Below, piece after piece: positions 61,624 to 64,000 of a stretch of 64,000 nucleotides of DNA. The notes beneath the pieces are model-generated. The model had not been told where the DNA came from. It ran no database searches and saw nothing but the letters and a program-made list of their open reading frames with translations. Made by a program: the position numbers and the translations under genes. Source of the stretch: Laceyella putida (GTDB taxonomy: Bacteria; Bacillota; Bacilli; Thermoactinomycetales; Thermoactinomycetaceae); assembly GCF_042665195.1 (NCBI RefSeq), contig NZ_JBHTBW010000021.1:177942-241941 (forward strand), written 5' to 3'. Within the stretch, counting starts at the first letter, position 1; each line of letters opens with the position of its first letter.

Positions 61624-61875
61624 GTGATTGATTCAAAATTCGGGGAGCAATTGGAGTTGTTTCCCGAGATATTGGAGAAAGTGGCGCGAGAAAAACAACA
61701 AGAGGCTGACCAACGAAAACAAGAGGCACGGAAGCGAGCACGGCTACGCGCCAGGGAACGCCGGCAGATGATGAAAGAACGGACCAAGTGGGTGGAACCG
61801 CCGAAGTTGGCGGAGGTCATTCCGTTCAAAAGAAAGGACAAACAGCACCTGTCCAGGGGAGGTGACGTATGGTAA
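61624..61875 (+). CDS. Small basic protein with clamp-binding-like QLELF motif
   Basis: 83 residues, GTG behind AAAGGAGGCGG. GEQLELFPEI near residue 8 resembles the beta sliding-clamp binding pentapeptide QL(S/D)LF. The rest is highly charged (RKQEARKRARLRARERRQ). It overlaps the next gene by seven bases. Function unknown; DNA-polymerase clamp contact is inference. Confidence 0.65.
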   Translation: MIDSKFGEQLELFPEILEKVAREKQQEADQRKQEARKRARLRARERRQMMKERTKWVEPPKLAEVIPFKRKDKQHLSRGGDVW

Positions 61876-62192
61876 TAGTGGAACAACTTGATTTGTTCAG
61901 TCAGCTAGCGCCGGAGTCGGAACCAACACCCAAACCGAAGCGGCAGCGCAAGAAGAAGACAACCAGACCAGACGCATATCTGGAAAACGAAAATCCCATG
62001 GTCAGAAAGTACGGCTTGACCTGGAATGGCGCAGGGTGTGGGGCAGTGCGCAAAGGCCAGAAACCTTGCAGGTTCTTTGATCATGAAGTGGGGCAATGTC
62101 AGATGCGGAACAAAGAGCATTGGCGCATCAAGAAGGGCGGGCACGATCCGCGATTTGATGCATGCGGATTGTACCAGCCAAACAAGGAGTGA
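61869..62192 (+). CDS. Small zinc-binding protein with clamp-binding-like QLDLF motif
   Basis: 107 residues, ATG behind GGGGAGGTGA. The N-terminus VEQLDLFSQ holds a near-consensus clamp motif; then a basic stretch (KPKRQRKKKTTR) and four cysteines (GAGCGAVRKGQKPCRFF, QCQMRN, DACGLY) likely to bind zinc. Similar small proteins occur in phage replication modules of Bacillales. Confidence 0.65.
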   Translation: MVIVEQLDLFSQLAPESEPTPKPKRQRKKKTTRPDAYLENENPMVRKYGLTWNGAGCGAVRKGQKPCRFFDHEVGQCQMRNKEHWRIKKGGHDPRFDACGLYQPNKE

Positions 62193-62302
62193 CGACGATA
62201 AGACAATTTTATCACAATGAGGGAGTTCCAGCAGGTTTCGGTATAGATATTGAGTTGATAAGCCAAGAAGGGATCCTGGAGATCCACCGGATATGGGCGT
62301 AG
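62189..62302 (+). CDS. Very small phage-type protein
   Basis: 37 residues, GTG overlapping the previous stop (GTGA). It reads MTTIRQFYHNEGVPAGFG and ends EIHRIWA. Coupling by overlap and a normal amino-acid composition support it, but the ribosome site is close to the start. Function unknown. Confidence 0.45.
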   Translation: MTTIRQFYHNEGVPAGFGIDIELISQEGILEIHRIWA

Positions 62303-62310
62303 TAACAATA

Positions 62311-62350
62311 AAAAATCCCCCTTCGGCAAAGTGACACTGAAGGGGAATCT
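62311..62350. terminator. Hairpin before the membrane/HTH gene
   Basis: ATCCCCCTTCGG and CTGAAGGGGAAT pair; the T run is on the minus strand (ATTTTTTATT), so it may act as a minus-strand terminator or an attenuator. Confidence 0.5.
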
Positions 62351-62375
62351 ACTCTATGCAAAAGGAGTGATTAGA

Positions 62376-63440
62376 GTGTACCACAAAGACAACCATAAAC
62401 GCGACAAATTTGACTATGCGATCTATGGAATTTTCATCTGTTCAATCATCGTGTCTTTTTCCAAAACGATCTATTTGTACGAATCCGGAGGATTTGATAC
62501 CCCGATCGGATGGATGAACAATCACTGGACTGAACATTGGTTTGGCAAAGGTTTTTTCAACCTGGCATTGTTTGCAACACTGGCTGCAGAGTCAGCGTTC
62601 AGCGTAGGATTGTGGGGGTTATACGAAGCATACAGAACAGAACACAAATTTCCTGGCTTGCGGTATTTTTGGACTTGGGGAATGTTCATTGGAGGGCTCG
62701 TTATAATCGGATGGTCAAACATCAGCGCTACTCTTGGAAGCAATTATCTTTTTGGGAATCCGATCAAAGGCTTGGTCCTTGGCTTGTCTGTTCCATATTT
62801 CGTTTTGAATTCAGTATTGGTACTTTTCAGCCGTTCACAGTCTGAAGAAACGGAAACAAATGAACAGCCTGAACAACCCAAGTTAACATTGTGGGCCGCC
62901 TCACTAGGGAACGCAGTGAACACTTTCAAATCGATCACCCAAACACCTGAACACCCCAAACAGGAGCAATCAAAATCCTCTGTACAGAATACACCACTTG
63001 TACATGAACACTCAGAGAATGTGAAAGATGTACAATCAGAGCCTAAACAGATTACGCAGGATGAGGAAGAACACTCGGAACAATCACAGACGAAACCACA
63101 TGTACATGTACAAGAAGAACGCTGGATTGTAGAGAAGGAAAATGACCCGGAACATGTACAGGAGGAACAGGATGTACATTTGCAGGATGAAGAATCGGTA
63201 TCTAAACAATCTGTACATGTACAAGGTGAACAAAGAAAGGGTGAACAACGTAAACGTAAATCAAAAGCTTATCTGTACATCGTGAATGGAAGCAAAACGG
63301 AACAAGCCGTTCAATGTGCAATCGCTATGATGGAACGGAACGAACCGTTCAGCGTTCGCAAGTTGGCTCAAGTGGCAGGGTGTTCAACCACAACGGCACA
63401 AAACGCGATGAACAGACTGAGAGAACAAAAACATTCATAA
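62376..63440 (+). CDS. Four-segment membrane protein with long linker and C-terminal HTH
   Basis: 354 residues from GTG 62376 (AAAGGAG, 8 bases). Four hydrophobic segments (about 15-35, 58-85, 95-125, 130-155; e.g. GLRYFWTWGMFIGGLVIIGW) form an N-terminal membrane domain. A 150-residue polar linker with repeated V-H/Q pairs and many E/Q follows, then a helix-turn-helix (FSVRKLAQVAGCSTTTAQNA). A membrane-tethered DNA-binding protein, possibly for element maintenance. No family recognised with certainty. Confidence 0.7.
   Translation: MYHKDNHKRDKFDYAIYGIFICSIIVSFSKTIYLYESGGFDTPIGWMNNHWTEHWFGKGFFNLALFATLAAESAFSVGLWGLYEAYRTEHKFPGLRYFWTWGMFIGGLVIIGWSNISATLGSNYLFGNPIKGLVLGLSVPYFVLNSVLVLFSRSQSEETETNEQPEQPKLTLWAASLGNAVNTFKSITQTPEHPKQEQSKSSVQNTPLVHEHSENVKDVQSEPKQITQDEEEHSEQSQTKPHVHVQEERWIVEKENDPEHVQEEQDVHLQDEESVSKQSVHVQGEQRKGEQRKRKSKAYLYIVNGSKTEQAVQCAIAMMERNEPFSVRKLAQVAGCSTTTAQNAMNRLREQKHS
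62981..63279. repeat. Cluster of ten TGTACA sites
   Basis: TGTACA starts at 62981, 62999, 63029, 63101, 63107, 63155, 63173, 63212, 63218 and 63274. Two are joined as TGTACATGTACAA. The palindrome is the outer half of the repressor operator (TGTACAA...TTGTACA). Nine share a frame (V codon GTA); the last does not. Confidence 0.85.
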
Positions 63441-63461
63441 GGTGAAACGGGGATACGGCAG

Positions 63462-63920
63462 ATGAAAAAAACGTTTATAATCACCGTGATTTTAATAATG
63501 CTCACCGCATGGGGCGTGAAAGGTTTTTCTTCTGATTACCAGAATTTTTTGTATAAAACGGGTATTAACTGGGGAACTGTCATGATGATAGGGAGTTTTT
63601 ACTTCCTTCGCATCCATATTTACCTTCTGTTTGTTTGGTTTTTTTATCGTCTATTCAGTGACGGAACCAAACAAGCTATAAGCTTCACTAAACAAAGTGT
63701 CACCATATTACATTGGAAAAGTACAAGTCGCGGGATTATGATGGCCCATAAGTGGGGCTTGCTTACAGAGGTGGTCATCATGATTTTAGGATTGTTGTTG
63801 ATGATCTTTTGCACCATCGTTTCAATGAGCATGTCAATTATCAAAGGTCTGATGCTACCCGTTGCCATATTCCTATTGATGGCAATGTGGACACGGTTCA
63901 AAGCATTTGTTAATAGCTAA
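63462..63920 (+). CDS. Integral membrane protein of unknown function
   Basis: 152 residues with about four hydrophobic segments (FIITVILIMLTAWGV, MMIGSFYFLRIHIYLLFVWFF, LLTEVVIMILGLLLMIFCTIV, LMLPVAIFLLMAMW). It starts 21 bases after the membrane/HTH gene, with GAAACGGGG upstream, and is followed by a terminator, so the two genes form an operon. No family recognised. Confidence 0.65.
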   Translation: MKKTFIITVILIMLTAWGVKGFSSDYQNFLYKTGINWGTVMMIGSFYFLRIHIYLLFVWFFYRLFSDGTKQAISFTKQSVTILHWKSTSRGIMMAHKWGLLTEVVIMILGLLLMIFCTIVSMSMSIIKGLMLPVAIFLLMAMWTRFKAFVNS

Positions 63921-63966
63921 AGCCTACCCGTTAAGGAGACTGATGCAAAAGCATAACATGATTTGT

Positions 63967-63993
63967 AAAAGTGCCTTCGGGCACTTTTTTTGT
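63967..63993 (+). terminator. Terminator of the membrane/HTH operon
   Basis: AAAGTGCC-TTC-GGGCACTTTTTTTG. Confidence 0.9.
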
Positions 63994-64000
63994 TACACTG

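Larger units (their letters stand above)
40081..64000. mobile_element. Skin-like sigK intervening element (left part, continues past the window)
   Basis: The element begins inside sigK at the AATGA core, with a SpoIVCA-like recombinase as first gene, facing sigK. It carries prophage-type genes (SknR-like repressor, Cro-like protein, DnaD-like initiator, DnaC-like loader) like the B. subtilis skin, plus an accessory zone at 46-58 kb with IS remnants and metabolic or resistance genes. No spoIIIC-like second half appears up to 64000, so the right end is outside. It is visibly richer in A+T than the flanking chromosome, apart from the rph and MarR-GNAT genes. Confidence 0.9.

Noticed and set aside
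1..64000. tRNA, rRNA or CRISPR loci
   Set aside because: I looked for cloverleaf ends, rRNA landmarks and regular repeat-spacer arrays and found none; a covariance search would be needed to exclude a tRNA fully.

Overview
The window comes from a Gram-positive, endospore-forming member of the Bacillales. The evidence is a T-box-controlled hisS-aspS pair, a 6S RNA directly after aspS, the rarA/cymR/cysteine desulfurase/recD2/alaS/ireB/ruvX/mltG order of the Bacillus subtilis yrv-yrr region, a CotF-type spore coat protein and an interrupted sigK gene. A thermoactinomycete-like host would fit, but this is inference; no 16S rRNA or tRNA gene was seen.

Bases 1-28200 are a conserved chromosomal backbone: the transketolase end, a methyltransferase, T-box-hisS-aspS-6S RNA, a nucleotidase, a CotF-like coat protein, rarA, a YczE-like membrane protein overlapping cymR, a cysteine desulfurase (without the usual mnmA next to it), recD2, a PRC-barrel protein, an AI-2E-type permease, T-box-alaS, ireB-ruvX-DUF1292 (two copies), two tandem mltG genes, a secreted matrixin-like protease, a PhoX-like phosphatase and a PbpI-like penicillin-binding protein.

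Bases 28200-39650 are more fluid: lipoproteins, methyltransferases, mobA, two orphan right ends of IS200/IS605-type elements, a decayed regulatory locus (truncated cupin regulator, truncated response regulator, frameshifted histidine kinase), tnrA with two perfect TnrA boxes, and an HPr-like protein lacking the phospho-histidine.

At 39661-40085 the N-terminal half of sigma-K is cut at an AATGA core by a skin-like sigK intervening element that runs past the window end (more than 23.9 kb). It starts with a SpoIVCA-like large serine recombinase. It carries small phage-type genes; an accessory zone littered with IS3, IS5 and resolvase remnants and holding mqo, a rifampin phosphotransferase behind a c-di-AMP riboswitch, a MarR-GNAT fusion, and an XRE-UTRA regulator next to a stand-alone RibD reductase domain; and a prophage core with a SknR-like repressor, a Cro/YqaF-like partner, a DnaD-like initiator with an inserted HNH domain and a candidate internal origin, a DnaC-like loader and two small proteins with clamp-binding-like motifs. 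One repressor operator design (TACAA-N5-TTGTA) recurs at two distant promoters. A membrane/HTH gene near the end holds ten copies of TGTACA in about 300 bp.
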